A stretch of 64,000 bases of DNA from Stomoxys calcitrans. Its lineage: Eukaryota; Arthropoda; Insecta; Diptera; Muscidae. Location of the stretch: NCBI RefSeq assembly GCF_963082655.1, contig NC_081552.1, positions 71,986,707 to 72,050,706 of the forward strand, given 5' to 3'. A program made the translations under genes and the position numbers. Each line of letters opens with the position of its first letter. The stretch's first letter is position 1. Positions 44,237 to 55,336 of this stretch are shown here, piece by piece. The notes below the pieces were generated by a model, which did no database searches, was not told the origin of the DNA, and saw nothing but the letters and a program-made list of their open reading frames with translations.

Positions 44237-44880
44237 TAAAAACAAGTAAGAGCTTGCTGTTCGGCCGGGCCAAATTTTTTGTACTCTCTACTGCGGATTG
44301 CATTTGTTGAGTTCTAAGCGCGGTATCTCTTTTTAGGCAAACAAAGAATATTGAATAAGAACTGTTATGCTATTGAAGCTATATCAAGTTATAGTCCCAT
44401 TCGGGCCATAAATGCATGCTGATTATTTTGGAAGTCATTGTGTAATATTTTGGTTCATTCGGATAAGAATTGCGCTTTGTGGGGGCTCAAGAAGCAAAAT
44501 CGGGAGATAGGTTTATAGGGGAGCTGTATCAAGCTATTGATCGATTCAGGCCATATTAGACTCGTATGTTGAAGGTCATGAGAGAAACCGTTGTACAAAA
44601 TCGGATGAGACTTGCGCCCTCTAGAGGCTCAAAAAGTCAAGATCCCAGATCGGTTTATATGGCAGCTATATCAGGTTATGTATCGATTTGCGCCATACTA
44701 AGCACATTTATTGGAAGTCATAACAAAATACATCATGCAAAATTTCAGTCAAATCGGATGAGAATTGCGCGCTCTATTGGCTCAAGAAGTCAAGATCCGA
44801 GATTGGTTTATATGACAGCTATACCAGATTATAAACTATTATAAAATTAGTATACCCCTATCCTATGGTGGAGGGTATAA
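44237..44880 (-). mobile_element. DINE-like A-type element, copy A6 (tandem with A5)
   Basis: Begins at the end of A5 (TATAAAAACAAGTAAGAGC) with a palindrome variant TTCGGCCGGGCCAAA. It has about three units and ends TATCCTATGGTGGAGGGTATA. The (GGAC)n core has been lost by internal deletion. Confidence 0.68.
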
Positions 44881-45597
44881 AAATAAAATACAAATCCAAA
44901 TGTGTGTCTCAGTAGATGTTTATAATCACCACTGAATATATACTTTCCATAATATTTTTCTTTAAATTTAGAAACAAAGGACCTTGGGTTTTGACTTCTT
45001 ATGCTTCTAGAGGGCACAATTTTTATCCGATTTGGCTGAAATTGTGCACGTGGTGTGTTGGTATGAGTCCCAACAACTGTGTCTAGTATGGTCAAAGTCA
45101 GTCTATAACCTGATTTAGGCGCCATATAAACCGATCTCTCGATTATATTCTTGAGCTTTTAGAGGGCGCAATTTCGATCCGATTTGGCTGAAGGTTTACA
45201 TGACGTGTTTCTTTATGACAACTGTGCTATGCATGGTTAAAATCGGTCCATAACTTAATATAACTGCCATATAAGCCGATCGTGGGTCCTGACTTCTTCC
45301 GCTAGAGTTCGCAATTCTTATCCGACTTGGGCTTACTTTAGCACGAAGTGTTTTTTTTTTTGACTTGCAACAACTGTGTCCAGAATGGTCTAAATCAGTT
45401 TATATCCTGATATAACCGCCATATAAACCGACCTCCCGATTAGATTTCTTGGGTTTCTAGAGGGTGCAATTCTTATCCAATATAGTTGATGTTTTTCTAT
45501 TTGAAAAAGTCATTTAAAGAACTTGACAAATGCGATCCATGATGGAGGGTATATAGGATTCGACCCGGCCGAACTTAGCACGCTTGTACTTGTTTTT
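44881..45597 (+). mobile_element. DINE-like A-type element, copy A7, plus strand
   Basis: Four or so units with 'gagggcgcaattcttatccg' phrases, ending GATCCATGATGGAGGG, TTCGACCCGGCCGAACTTAG and ACTTGTTTTT at 45597. Tail-to-tail orientation against A6; its own 5' part is missing. Confidence 0.65.
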
Positions 45598-46330
45598 AAA
45601 TTGTGCAATTTTTTTTATAAAACCACAACAAATTCTATGCATTTTCCTTTGTATACAATTTGTATTTCTTTTAATGATTGTCACATCCTTTCTCACACCC
45701 TTTTGTTGTCAACTTAACTGCTATATCTTCCACTTAGTAGTTATGGTGTTGACAATAACGATGTGTTGCTTGATGGCTCTGCAACACACAACATAACAAC
45801 AACGACTATGACAACAAAACAGCATGAAGTTGTGTCGTTATCCACTATCTATGCAGTAGCTCAAGAAAATTTAATGCAAGCTTGGAAAGGTCGTCATTGC
45901 CTAGTCAGTTGTCATAATTCTTCCACAATGTGTATGACATTTGTTATGACAGTGCTTTACATACGGCATAGAACTACAAATATAAAAGTTAATTTAAGAA
46001 TAAGGGGTGATGCAAATAGTATGCCAATTTTTTCCGAAGAAAAAATTCAAAGCATCCGCATAGTGGTTTGGGGCGTATTACTATCCGCTCTCTCTTTCCA
46101 ACCTATCCAAACAAATATTAGACAACGCGCTGTTACTAACGGAATGTTGGAGAAGACTTTACATTCAAGCCACATTTGTCTGTCATCCGGTAAATATCCA
46201 TGTATCGATAATTCAATCCCATCTTGGAGCTATATTAGACTGCATCTCAATGTAGCACGATTTCTCAACATAAGATTTCAACAGCTTACAGATCTTTCAT
46301 AGATTAAAATGATGTTAGGAGAGAGGAGTT
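45598..46330 (+). pseudogene. Possible copia-type retrotransposon relic
   Basis: One frame (45763-46302, 179 codons) is open and contains TTKQHEVVSLSTIYAVAQE, reminiscent of the K-Q-x-V-x-LSSTEAEY block of Ty1/copia RNase H, and later VLYIRHRTTNIKVNLRIR, reminiscent of the HRTKHIDIKYHF block. The key acidic residues are not kept. The resemblance is from memory and weak. It could instead be a chance open frame. No LTRs identified. Confidence 0.35.
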
Positions 46331-46984
46331 CAAAAAAACGTTTAAAGTTTTTCGATCTGAATTTTTAACCAAATGTTGTTTCTATATTAACTTTAATTTC
46401 ATAAGTATTAAAACCTCTATGACTTTTGATTAACTCATCTTCTTATATTGCAATAAGGATCTAAAAGCCAATTGCTACTGATTATCATGCTCATTTTCTT
46501 TTTGTTTATAAACAGAATAAAACCTCTTTTGTAACCACCCTGTAGCAATCCCTTTTGCAATGTCATGTCCCTGATTATGCATTCTATGCTTGAGGCTGTT
46601 TAACATCGTATTGCCAAGTTTTACATATAAACATGAAAAACAACATGTCTTGCGAATCGTCATCAAGAACATAAACAGAAGTTATAACATTTGTTTACTT
46701 TCCTCAGCAATATGAAGATCACATCAAAGTCCCAGCTGCAATGCAATGCCTGGAAACAGATGCCAGCTGCGATTATTGTGATGATCTTTTGTGCAATGCT
46801 GTAGACATTTTCTAGAAGTTGCTGGTGAGACTTCAAGGAAACAGTTCTGAGAACAAACTGAAGACAATTAAATTCAGTATTATCTGGAAGTTTTGCAGAT
46901 ACAATGAGACTTTTAGGAATTTTGTTAAAAAAGGGGGAAGAATTTTAAATAGTTTTTAGTAAAGGGACAAATGGTGGCGATCGG
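46331..46984. other. Unassigned sequence
   Basis: No supported gene. May contain the 3' part of the preceding relic; AT-rich with short frames only. Confidence 0.35.
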
Positions 46985-47545
46985 TCAAAACGCCCAAATT
47001 TTTTTTTGGGCTCTCTTCCTATCTTTTATTGCCTATATATTACACCTTTTCTCACTGGGGTACACAATGGGTCAGACTGGCCACCGAGTGAACTCACCTT
47101 TTATTGTGGGATACCCAATCAACCTTAATCTAAACCTAGCCCTGTCCGTCCGTGTGTCCATCAGGATAGCGTTTTGAACGAATGAAGCTATCCGCTTGAA
47201 ATTTTGCACAGATATTTATTTGCTATTGATGTAGGTCTTTGGGGATGGCAAATGCGCCATATCAGTTCAAGTTTGGATACAGCTCCCACATAAAGGGGTC
47301 CTTCGATTTGACTTCATGTGAAGTACGTTAACGCGCTTTAATATTCAAATTAAACTCAGTCTGAATATGTCCGTAAATAGATATAGGTCTCATAGGGACC
47401 GATCTCGATTGGTACCCCAAAATAATCGGGAGGTATCCACAGCTGCTCAAGAGGACGGCAGTGTTTACCTTTGACCCCTGGAGGTTTGTCAACTTTAAAA
47501 AGAATCTGTTTCCCTTTTTGAGTATTGCTAACAGAATGTTTTTCA
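46985..47545 (+). mobile_element. Divergent DINE-like fragment with CTGTCCGTCCGTG core
   Basis: The first 130 bp resemble 18095-18240. Then comes a short (GTCC)n core at 47145-47160 and phrases 'gcttgaaattttgcacag' and 'gtttggatacagctccc', as in DINE-like elements. The 3' end is not recognisable. Confidence 0.5.
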
Positions 47546-47547
47546 CC

Positions 47548-47815
47548 GTGGCGCAGAGGCGAGCATGTCCGCCTATGACGCCGAACGCCTGTATTCTAAT
47601 CCCGTCGTGAACATCAACAACATTTTTAGCGGTGGTTATCCCCTTACAAATGCTGTCGCTACCAAGTGATGTCGCTATGCGGCACTCCGTTTGGACTCTG
47701 CATAAAAATGGGTTTAATTGAGCTTAAACTTTAATCGGGCTGCACCCTTTGATATGAGAGAAGTGTTCATTGTTCCTTAATGGAATGTTCATGGGAAATT
47801 TAGTATGTTTGCTAT
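47548..47815 (+). mobile_element. tRNA-derived SINE, copy c
   Basis: Head CCGTGGCGCAGAGGCGAGCATG with A box, CTATGACGCCGAACGCCTG, weak B box (ATTCTAATCC), body and tail (GTTCCTTAATGGAATGTTCATGGG). Moderately diverged. Confidence 0.8.
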
Positions 47816-47849
47816 TTTAAAAGGAAGAGGTACTATGCGGATATACACG

Positions 47850-48110
47850 CAAAAATAATTCCGATTCCAAAAGACAAGTACGAATATAGCTATACTTCCA
47901 CTTCTTTCAAAGTTATTTGAAAAGCTTTTGAGTAAACATATAAAGGAGTATTTATCCGAAAACCGGTTATTAACAGAGTTTCAGTCCGGATTCACGACCA
48001 AGCACAGCTGCCTGACGGCTTTGCAAAAAGTTTCTGAGGACTTAAGGGCGAGTATAGACAAGAGGGATATTTCAATCTCCAACGAACGGTGGTTTAAATC
48101 TGAACTAATT
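47850..48110 (+). pseudogene. LINE reverse transcriptase fragment
   Basis: Frames give KIIPIPK, then LLSKLFEKLLSKHIKEYL and LTEFQSGFTTKHSCLTALQKV, which match the RT region with the Q-x-GFR motif in many non-LTR elements, up to RASIDKRD just before the first catalytic Asp. The rest of RT is missing. One frameshift near 47920. Clade not certain; unrelated to the other LINEs here. Confidence 0.65.
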
Positions 48111-48420
48111 AATAATTTTCAAACATAAAGTAACAAATTTATGTAACTTCTATTCAAATTAATATTGTCTCTATATTTATTTTGCTTGTTATTTTAATAA
48201 ATATTATATATATTTGTACAAATTTAAATTTATTTAAATTTTTGTGGTTCGAATTTTTAACCTGTTTTATACAAAAATTTTAAATATTATCTATTGTAGA
48301 ATTTATTTCATTGTAATATTATTTAAATCGCTATATTTTTTCTTTTGCGGAGAGCAAATAAAAGTTAAATACAAAGTTAAATACGTTAATAACATCACGC
48401 AACATTCAATTCCGTTTTTA
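48111..48420. other. AT-rich spacer, nothing recognised
   Basis: Very AT-rich text with no repeat or gene identified. Confidence 0.4.
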
Positions 48421-48955
48421 TATATACTTGATCGCCGTCTTTATCGGGCTATATCTTTATGAAACCCCCCTTAGAAACCGATATCCCGAATTGACTTCTT
48501 GGGATTCTAGAGGGCGCAATTCTTATCCGATTTAGCTGAAATTTTGCAAACTGGTTTCTTTTCTAACCTGCAAACTTCTTGTCAACTATAGTCTCAATCG
48601 GTCCATAACCGAATATAGCTCCCATACAAACCGATCTTCCGATTATACTTTTTGATCCCCTAGAGGACATAATCCATATCCGCTACGAGTGAAATTTTGC
48701 ATATTATCTCGTACCTCCAACATCCTTGTTAAGTATAGTCTGAATCGTTCTAGAATCTGATAAAACTCCAACCTGCTGATTTTTCTTCCTGAGCCCTATG
48801 GGGCGCGATTCTTATTCAATTTGGCTGTATGGTCTGAATCCGTCTCTAACCTGATATTGCTCCCATATAAAAACGGATCACCCGATTTTACTTCTTAAGC
48901 ATATTCCGTAAGCAATTCCTAGCCTGATGCTTTTTAGTGTTGCCAAAATAACAAG
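48421..48955 (+). mobile_element. DINE-like A-type relic, plus strand
   Basis: Three units (CTAGAGGGCGCAATTCTTATC and two eroded versions) in plus orientation. No terminal palindrome remains. Confidence 0.58.
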
Positions 48956-48963
48956 TTCGTAAA

Positions 48964-49320
48964 CCAAAACAAGTAAAAACGTATTCAGTTTGGACGTGCG
49001 TACTTTGGATGCCCCCCACCATGGATAAATTTATTATCCCATTTTAATATAACTCCACTATGTCCATAGCTAAACGGACCGATTAGAGTCATATTCATAT
49101 CTCCCAAACTTCTCTCACTGTTCCAGAAAATCGATTAATAAAGGCGCTTTTTATGAGTTAAGACCCTAAATCGGTAGATTGGTGTATATGACACCTATGT
49201 CTAACTAAAGTCGTATGTGGATCATACTCGATCCATATATCGAGAGGCCTAGTAAAACTCACTTTTTCTAAATTCAACGAATTCGGGTGATGGACGCGTT
49301 TGTTATTGCCTTAAGACCCT
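48964..49320 (-). mobile_element. DINE-like B-type relic, minus strand
   Basis: Starts ACAAGTAAAAACGTATTC with a decayed stem and CCCCCCACCATGG, then two B-type units ('gaccctaaatcggtag', 'aaactcac'). Truncated by family C at 49322. Confidence 0.55.
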
Positions 49321-49321
49321 A

Positions 49322-49512
49322 CGCTCATAGAAAAAAGTTTGCTGAAAATAGCAAATAATGTCTGCTGAATATTAGTAGTTAATTTTTCCGCTATTGTAAC
49401 AGTAGTTCTGCTATTACAGCAGTAGTAACGCAATTGCAGAGTAGCAGGCTTTCTGCCGAAAAGTTTGTTGTTTGCTGAAAATGACTGCTGCTTAATTATC
49501 AAGGGGATGTTA
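49322..49512. repeat. Repeat family C, copy 2
   Basis: Same as 42435-42625: TTTGCTGAAAATAGCAAA, CTGCTGAATATTAGTAGTTAA, AGTTCTGCTATTACAGCAG (a near palindrome). It abuts DINE-like copy A8. Confidence 0.7.
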
Positions 49513-49516
49513 GAAG

Positions 49517-50876
49517 AAACAAGTAAAAGCGTGCTAAGTTCGGCCGGGCCGAATCTTATATACCCTCCACCATGGATCGCATTTGTCGAGTTCTTTTCCC
49601 GGCATCTCTCCTTAGGCAAAAAAAGGATATAAGAAAAGATTTGCTCTGCTATTAGAGCGATATCAAGATATGGTCCGGTTTGGACCACAATTAAATTATA
49701 TGTTGGAGACGTGTGTAAAATGTCAGCCAATTCGAATAAGAATTGCGCCCTTTGTGGGCTCAAGAAGTAAAATAGAGAGATCGATTTATATGGGAGCTGT
49801 ATCGGGCTATATACCGATTCAGACCATAATAAACACGTATGTTAGTGGTCATGAGAGAATCCGTCGTACAAAATTTCAGGCAAATCGGATAATAATTGCG
49901 ACCTCTAGAGTCTCAAGAAGTCAAGATCCCAGATCGGTTTACATGGGAGCTATATCAGGTTATGAACCGATTTGAACCATATTTGGCACAGTTGTTGGAT
50001 ATCATAACAAAATACTACGTGCCAAAATTCATTCAAATTGGATAAGAATTGCACCCTCTAGAGGCTCAAGAAGTCAAGACCCAAGATCGGTTTATATGAC
50101 AGCTATATAAGGTTATGGACCGATTTGAACCATACTTAGCACAGTTGTTGAATATCGTAACAAAACACGTGGTGCAAAATTTCATTTCAATCGGATAAGA
50201 ATTGCGCGCTCTAGAGGCTCAAGAAGTCAAAACCCCAGATCGGTGTGTATGGCAACTATATCAGGATATGGACCGATTTGAACCATACTTGGCACAGTTG
50301 TTGGATATCGTAACAAAACATGTCGTGCAAAATTTCATCCCAATCGGTTAAGAATTGCGCACTCTAGAGGCTCAAGAAGTCAAGACCCAAGATCGGTTTA
50401 TATGGCAGCTATATCAGGTTATAGACCGATTTGAACCATACTTGGCACAGTTGTTGGATGTCATAACAAAACACGTCGTGCAAAATTTCATCCCAATCGG
50501 ATAAGAGTTGCGCACTCTAGAGGCTCTAGAAGTCAAGACCCAAGATCGGTTTATATGGCAGCTATATCAAAACATGGACCGATATGGCCCATTTACAATA
50601 CCAACCGACCTACACTAATAAAAAGTATTTGTGCAAAATTTCAAGCGGCTAGCTTTACTCCTTCGGAAGTTAGCGTGCTTTCGACAGACAGACGGACGGA
50701 CGGACGGACGGACGGACGGACGGACGGACGGACAGACGGACGGACATGGCTAGATCGGCATAAAATTTCACGACGATCAAGAATATATATACTTTATGGG
50801 GTCTCAGACGAATATTTCGAGTAGTTACAATCAGAATGACGAAATTAGTATACCCCCCATCTTATGGTGGAGGGTA
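49517..50876 (-). mobile_element. DINE-like A-type element, copy A8
   Basis: Palindrome TTCGGCCGGGCCGAA, six 153-bp unit starts (about 49783 to 50548), (GGAC)n core at 50697-50747 and the TATGGTGGAGGG block at 50861. Fewer units than A1/A4/A5, but the same ends. Confidence 0.8.
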
Positions 50877-51100
50877 TAAAAACAAGTAAGGACGGGCTAA
50901 AGTCGGGCGAAGCCGACCTTTTGAAACCCAGGCTAAGTCATCGAATTTAAAATTTTCTTAAATTTGATACGTAAATCGTTGGGCAAATTTTTGAGAAGAT
51001 CGATTGAGTAATGGGTTAGCAAAGACCTTAGAAGATAAAATCGGGAGATGCATATATATGGGAGCTATATCTAAAACTGAACAAACCCACCCCAGATTTT
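50877..51100 (-). mobile_element. DINE-like variant fragment, tandem with A8
   Basis: Directly follows A8 (TATAAAAACAAGTAAGGACGG) with a different terminal stem, AAGTCGGGCGAAGCCGACCTT, and about 150 bp of divergent unit text. Truncated. Confidence 0.55.
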
Positions 51101-51109
51101 CAAAATCGT

Positions 51110-51420
51110 CCACATTTTCAAAATTTACAAAATTTTTCTGTTGCTATTAAATTGCTAAAGATATCTCATTTTTTTTTTGAAAATTGTGTTCGCTATTGGT
51201 TGCAGGAACTGACCCATCGGCGGTGACATTTGGTCATAAAGTCAGAGCAGAATTTTGCTCTGATTGCCAACACACTTTCTATAGGCCGTATGTAATCTTT
51301 CACAGCCTTCAAAGTGTGGTTTGTCATATCTTGTGGTTGCAGATATCTTTAGCAAGTAGTATTAATGGCTTCGAACGCTAGACAACGGCAACGGTTGCTG
51401 CTCCGTGTGCCCAGGTTTGA
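51110..51420 (+). repeat. Dispersed repeat shared with 7110-7385
   Basis: Plus-strand relative of the repeat at 7110-7385, ending with GCTAGACAACGGCAACGG. Bases 51408-51425 (CCCAGGTTTGAATCCCAG) contain a B-box-like word, so a tRNA-related head is possible but not demonstrated. Confidence 0.55.
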
Positions 51421-51726
51421 ATCCCAGCCATTAGAATCTCGGATTATTGTCACCGTAAGAGAAACAAAACGAAATTAAATGATCTTCACCCGAACAGGCA
51501 AAAATGAAAACCTGAAAGAATGGAAGCTAAGTAGTCGTAAGACAAAATGTCTATCACTACAAAGAAAATACATGCGGTGGAAAAGAACAGCTAGTGTGAA
51601 AGGTGTTAGACTTGTTTAAGTGTCGAAAACGTGTCGTAGACACGTCGTAGAGCTCGTTTCGAAAGAGAAACAAAACCAAAAATTTCGAATTATTCTTTGG
51701 AAAAGTTTTTCAGAATAACAAGCAAA
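51421..51726. other. Unassigned sequence
   Basis: No gene. Contains GTGTCGTAGACACGTCGTAGAG, a short direct/inverted mix near 51635-51650. Confidence 0.4.
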
Positions 51727-51728
51727 TA

Positions 51729-52678
51729 TTGGGTTGCCCAAAAAGTAATTGCTGATTTTTAATATAGTCGGCGTTGACAAATTTTAAGCAAATTTTAAGC
51801 ATTAATCGAATTGGATCGTCATGTAACTGAGCGTGAGATAGGAGAGAAGTTAAATATACCAAAATCAACCGTTCATTATCACATAAAAAGTCTTGGACTG
51901 GTGAAAAAGCTTGATATTTGGGTACCACATGTATTAAAAGAAATTCATTTAACAAACCAAATCCACGGTTGTGATATGCACCTTAAACGCAATGAATTCG
52001 ATCCGTTTTTAAAACGAATCATAACTGGAGATGAAAAATGGATTGTTTTCAACAACGTTAGTCGAAAACGATCAAGGGCCAAGCATGGTGAACCAGCTCA
52101 AACCACTTCAAAGGCTGATATTCACCAAAAGAAGGTTATGCTGTCTGTTTGGTGGGATTGGAAGGATGTGGTATATTTTGAGCTGCTTCCAAGGAACCAA
52201 ACGATTAATTCGGATGTTTACTGCCAACAATTGGACAAATTGAATACAGCCATCAAGGAGAAGCGACCAGAATTGGTCAATCGTAAAGGTGTCATATTCC
52301 ACCAGGACAACGCTAGACCGCACACATCTTTGGTCACTCGCCAAAAACTGAGTGAGCTTGGCTGGGAACTTTTGATGCATCCACCATATAGCCCTGACCT
52401 TGCACCACCAGACTACCGTTTATTTCGATCTTTGCAGATCTCCTTAAATGGTAAAACTTTCGGCAATGATGAGGCTATAAAATCGCACTTGGTTCAGTTT
52501 TTTGCAGATAAAGGCCAGAAGTTCTATGAGCGTAGAATACTAAATTTGCCAGGAAGATGGCAAAAGGTTATCGAACAAAATGGCAATTATATATTTGATT
52601 AAAGTTCATTCTAAGTTTTATTAAAAATGCATTTACTTTCTTTTAAAAAAATCCGCAATTACTTTTTAGGCAACCCAA
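51729..52678 (+). mobile_element. Mariner element, 950 bp, N-terminally deleted
   Basis: TIRs starting TTGGGTTGCCCAAAAAG and flanked by TA at 51727-51728 and 52679-52680. About 350 bp shorter than a standard 1.3-kb mariner. The 5' leader breaks off after GCGTTGACAAATTTT and rejoins in the second DNA-binding domain, at a duplicated AAATTTTAAGC stretch. It belongs to the same family as the two 236-bp MITEs; this copy can no longer make a full transposase. Confidence 0.92.
51811..52602 (+). pseudogene. Mariner transposase, N-truncated, catalytic triad kept
   Basis: Open for 263 codons against about 345 for a full mariner transposase; the first HTH (roughly 80 residues) is deleted, and the first Met is not the native start. 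Retained: second HTH (REIGEKLNIPKSTVHYHIKS, residues 8-27), WVPH linker (37-40), ITGDEKW with D74, VIFHQDNARPH with D166, and HPPYSPDLAPPDY with D201. The spacing D166-D201 gives 34 intervening residues, the D,D34D signature of mariner proper. No internal stop or frameshift. Without the first HTH it should not bind its TIR normally, although it might oligomerise with full-length protein. Confidence 0.9.
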
Positions 52679-52789
52679 TAATTCATTTAAACACATTTTC
52701 TAAATAATATTTTTTTCTACAAATAATATTTGATCTAAAATAATAGAATAATAATTGTAATAGAACTCATTGTTCCTAATTGCAATGAA

Positions 52790-53495
52790 ATCGTTTAATA
52801 AGAAAGGCTTTTATAGGCTTGAGACCCAAAATTGCCATATCAGTCTATTTGGCAACTATATCGAAGTTTAGTCCGATCTGGACCCTGTTCGTTTTGGATT
52901 TCGGGAGGCCTAATAAAACTTTCTGTTCCAAATTTTAGCGAAATTGGGTTATAATTTCCCATGTTATGATCTTACCGGCCCCATACCGGCTGATCGTCCT
53001 ATGCAAATTGCAAATGCAAATTTTGCCCATGAACATTCCATTAAGGAACAAGGGCAAACTTCTCGCATATCAATGAGTGCAGTCCGATACAAGTTTAAGC
53101 TCAATGATATGGGGCCTCCTTTTTATAGCCGAGTCCGAACGGCGTTCCGCAGTGCGAAACCTCTTTGGAGAGAAGTTTTACATGGCATATTACCTCACAA
53201 ATCTTGCCAGCATTAGGAGAGGAAAACCACCGCTGAAAAAAATTTTTTTCTGATGGTCTCGCCAGGATTCGAACCGAGGCGTTCAGTGTCATAGGCGGAC
53301 ATGCTAACCTCTGCGCTACGGTGACTTCGATAGATGGCAGATCGGCCTATACTGCACCTATACTTAAATATAGTCCGATCAGGACAATATTTGGCATGTA
53401 TGTCGATGGGCATAGATAAACCCACCGAAGGAGCTGCGTATGGAAAAAATACGAATCTGTGCCAAATTTCAGCTCAAATCTCAAATTTTTATTGC
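52790..53495 (-). mobile_element. DINE-like B-type relic split by a SINE
   Basis: B-type unit text at 52790-52990 and 53325-53495 ('ggcaactatatcgaagtttagtccg' in parts, 'gcacctatacttaaatatag'), interrupted by SINE copy d. No terminal palindrome. Confidence 0.5.
53001..53321 (-). mobile_element. tRNA-derived SINE, copy d
   Basis: Nearly full length in minus orientation. The head, read on the minus strand, has CGTAGCGCAGAGGTTAGCAT and GGTTCGAATCC (perfect B box); body as in copies a and e; the tail reads toward 53001. Confidence 0.86.
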
Positions 53496-53499
53496 AACA

Positions 53500-55336
53500 C
53501 ACTCTCACTTACCCTAATTTTTAAAAATGCCAGATCTCGGAAACGTGTGGTGCGATTTAAGCCAAATTTTGTATGCTTTCTTATAGTAACCTAAAAACAA
53601 AAATTTGGTATACAAATTTCGGATGGAGTACCTAGGGGGGCCGCCCCACCCCCGAAACTTATCAAATATATATAGACCAATCACGATCATATGGGACTCA
53701 AATGAAATCTATTTAAGATTAGAAAACATATCTAATATCCAATTGTAGGACTAAGTGTTTGGGGGACCACCCCAACCCCCAAAACACGCCTAAATCGGAC
53801 ATGTTCACCGACCATCGCAATATGGGACTCATATGAAAGGTTTTTTCGAGTAGAATACGAATCTGATATCTAAATGTGGCACCAAGTGTTGCGGGGGGCC
53901 GCCCCTCCCTAAAAACACCCCCAAACAGGACTTATTTACAATATCACTGAATCGAAAGTCACTGAATGGCCACCCAATCCTCCAAAACACCCCACAAACC
54001 GGACATGTTTGCCGACTATGCAAATATGGGGCGCAAATGAAAGGTATTTTGGAGTAGACCACGAATCTGATGTCAACATTCGGGACCAACTGTCTAGAGG
54101 ACGTTCCACCTCCATAACAACCCCCCAAATAGGACGTATTTGCTCACCATGGCAATTTGTCCACAAAGTGGACATATTTGCTGACTTTTGCAATAAGGGA
54201 TTTAAATCGGACATATTTACCGACCAGGTCAATGAGGGGCTCCAATGAAGAGTATTGGGGAGTGGAGCACGATATTGATACCCATTTTCGGGACAAATTT
54301 TCTGGGGGTCTACCCCTTCCCAAAAACACGCCACAAACAGCAATTATTTATTGACCATCGTAATGTGAGGCTCAAGTAAAGGTATTTGGAAGTAGAATAC
54401 GAATCTGATATCCAAATGTGGGACAATGTATTTGGGGCGCCGCTCCCATTTGGGGCCAAGTGATTAGGGTACGCATCATCCCATAGACTTCCCTCTAACC
54501 AATTGCAACATGGGGTTAAAATAAATGATATTTGAGAGAAGAGCACGATGTGGATATTTTTTCAGGGCCAAGTGTCTGGGGACCAACTCACCCCGAAAAC
54601 ATCCATTAATCGGACATACATATTTACGGGTCAATGCAAAACGGGACTCAAATGAAAGGTATTTGGGAGTAGATCACGAAATTTATATCCACATGCGGGA
54701 CCACGTTTCTGGGTGTCCACAAATGCAAATTGCAAATTTTGCCCATGAACATTCCACTAAGGAACAGGGGGAAACTTCATATCAATGAGTGCAGTCCGAT
54801 TCAAGTTTAAGCTCAATGATAACGGGCTTCCTTTTTATAGCCGAATCCGAACGGCGTACCGCAGTGCGACACCTCTTTGGAGAGAAGTTTTACATTGGAT
54901 GGTACCTCACAAATGTTGGCAGCATTAGGAAAACCACAGGTGAAAAAATTTGTTTCTGATGGTCTCGCCATGATTCCAATCTAGGCGTTCAGCGTCATAG
55001 GCGGACATGCTAACCTCTGCGCTACGGGGGTCCACACCACCCCCTAAACCCACCAACCGCCACCCTGGGAGCCTTCTTACTCACATAATCCCCATGAGAA
55101 TATCGGTCTCAACTAAAGTCTCTTAAGAGCGTTGAGCGAATTTATAAATCAGTAAAGGGATTCAGATAAAGGCATTTCAATTGTTTAACTGTATGCCAAG
55201 CGATATACGAATACTATTTTCGTACCATGGTATTTCACTCAAAGCTCCTTAATTGTCGAAAACAAATATTTAAAGGATAATTTTGTTCCATATAAAGTAA
55301 AAGATGGCGCAGCGGAGCGGGACCGGTTCAGCTTGT
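53500..55336 (+). mobile_element. Helitron-like element, plus strand, SINE inside
   Basis: Starts inside the 5' third (CCAGATCTCGGAAACG block), runs through many degenerate units ('atatgggactcaaatgaaa', 'ccgaccatcgcaatatggg'), and ends GCAGCGGAGCGGGACCGGTTCAGCTTG at 55330 (CTTG instead of CTAG). SINE copy e lies at 54726-55029. The reverse-strand copy at 62660-64000 carries the same SINE at the same site. Confidence 0.6.
54726..55029 (-). mobile_element. tRNA-derived SINE, copy e
   Basis: Full-length minus-strand copy; the B box is mutated (ATTCCAATCT region). Flanked by GTGTCCAC and GGGTCCAC, a probable target duplication. Confidence 0.85.
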
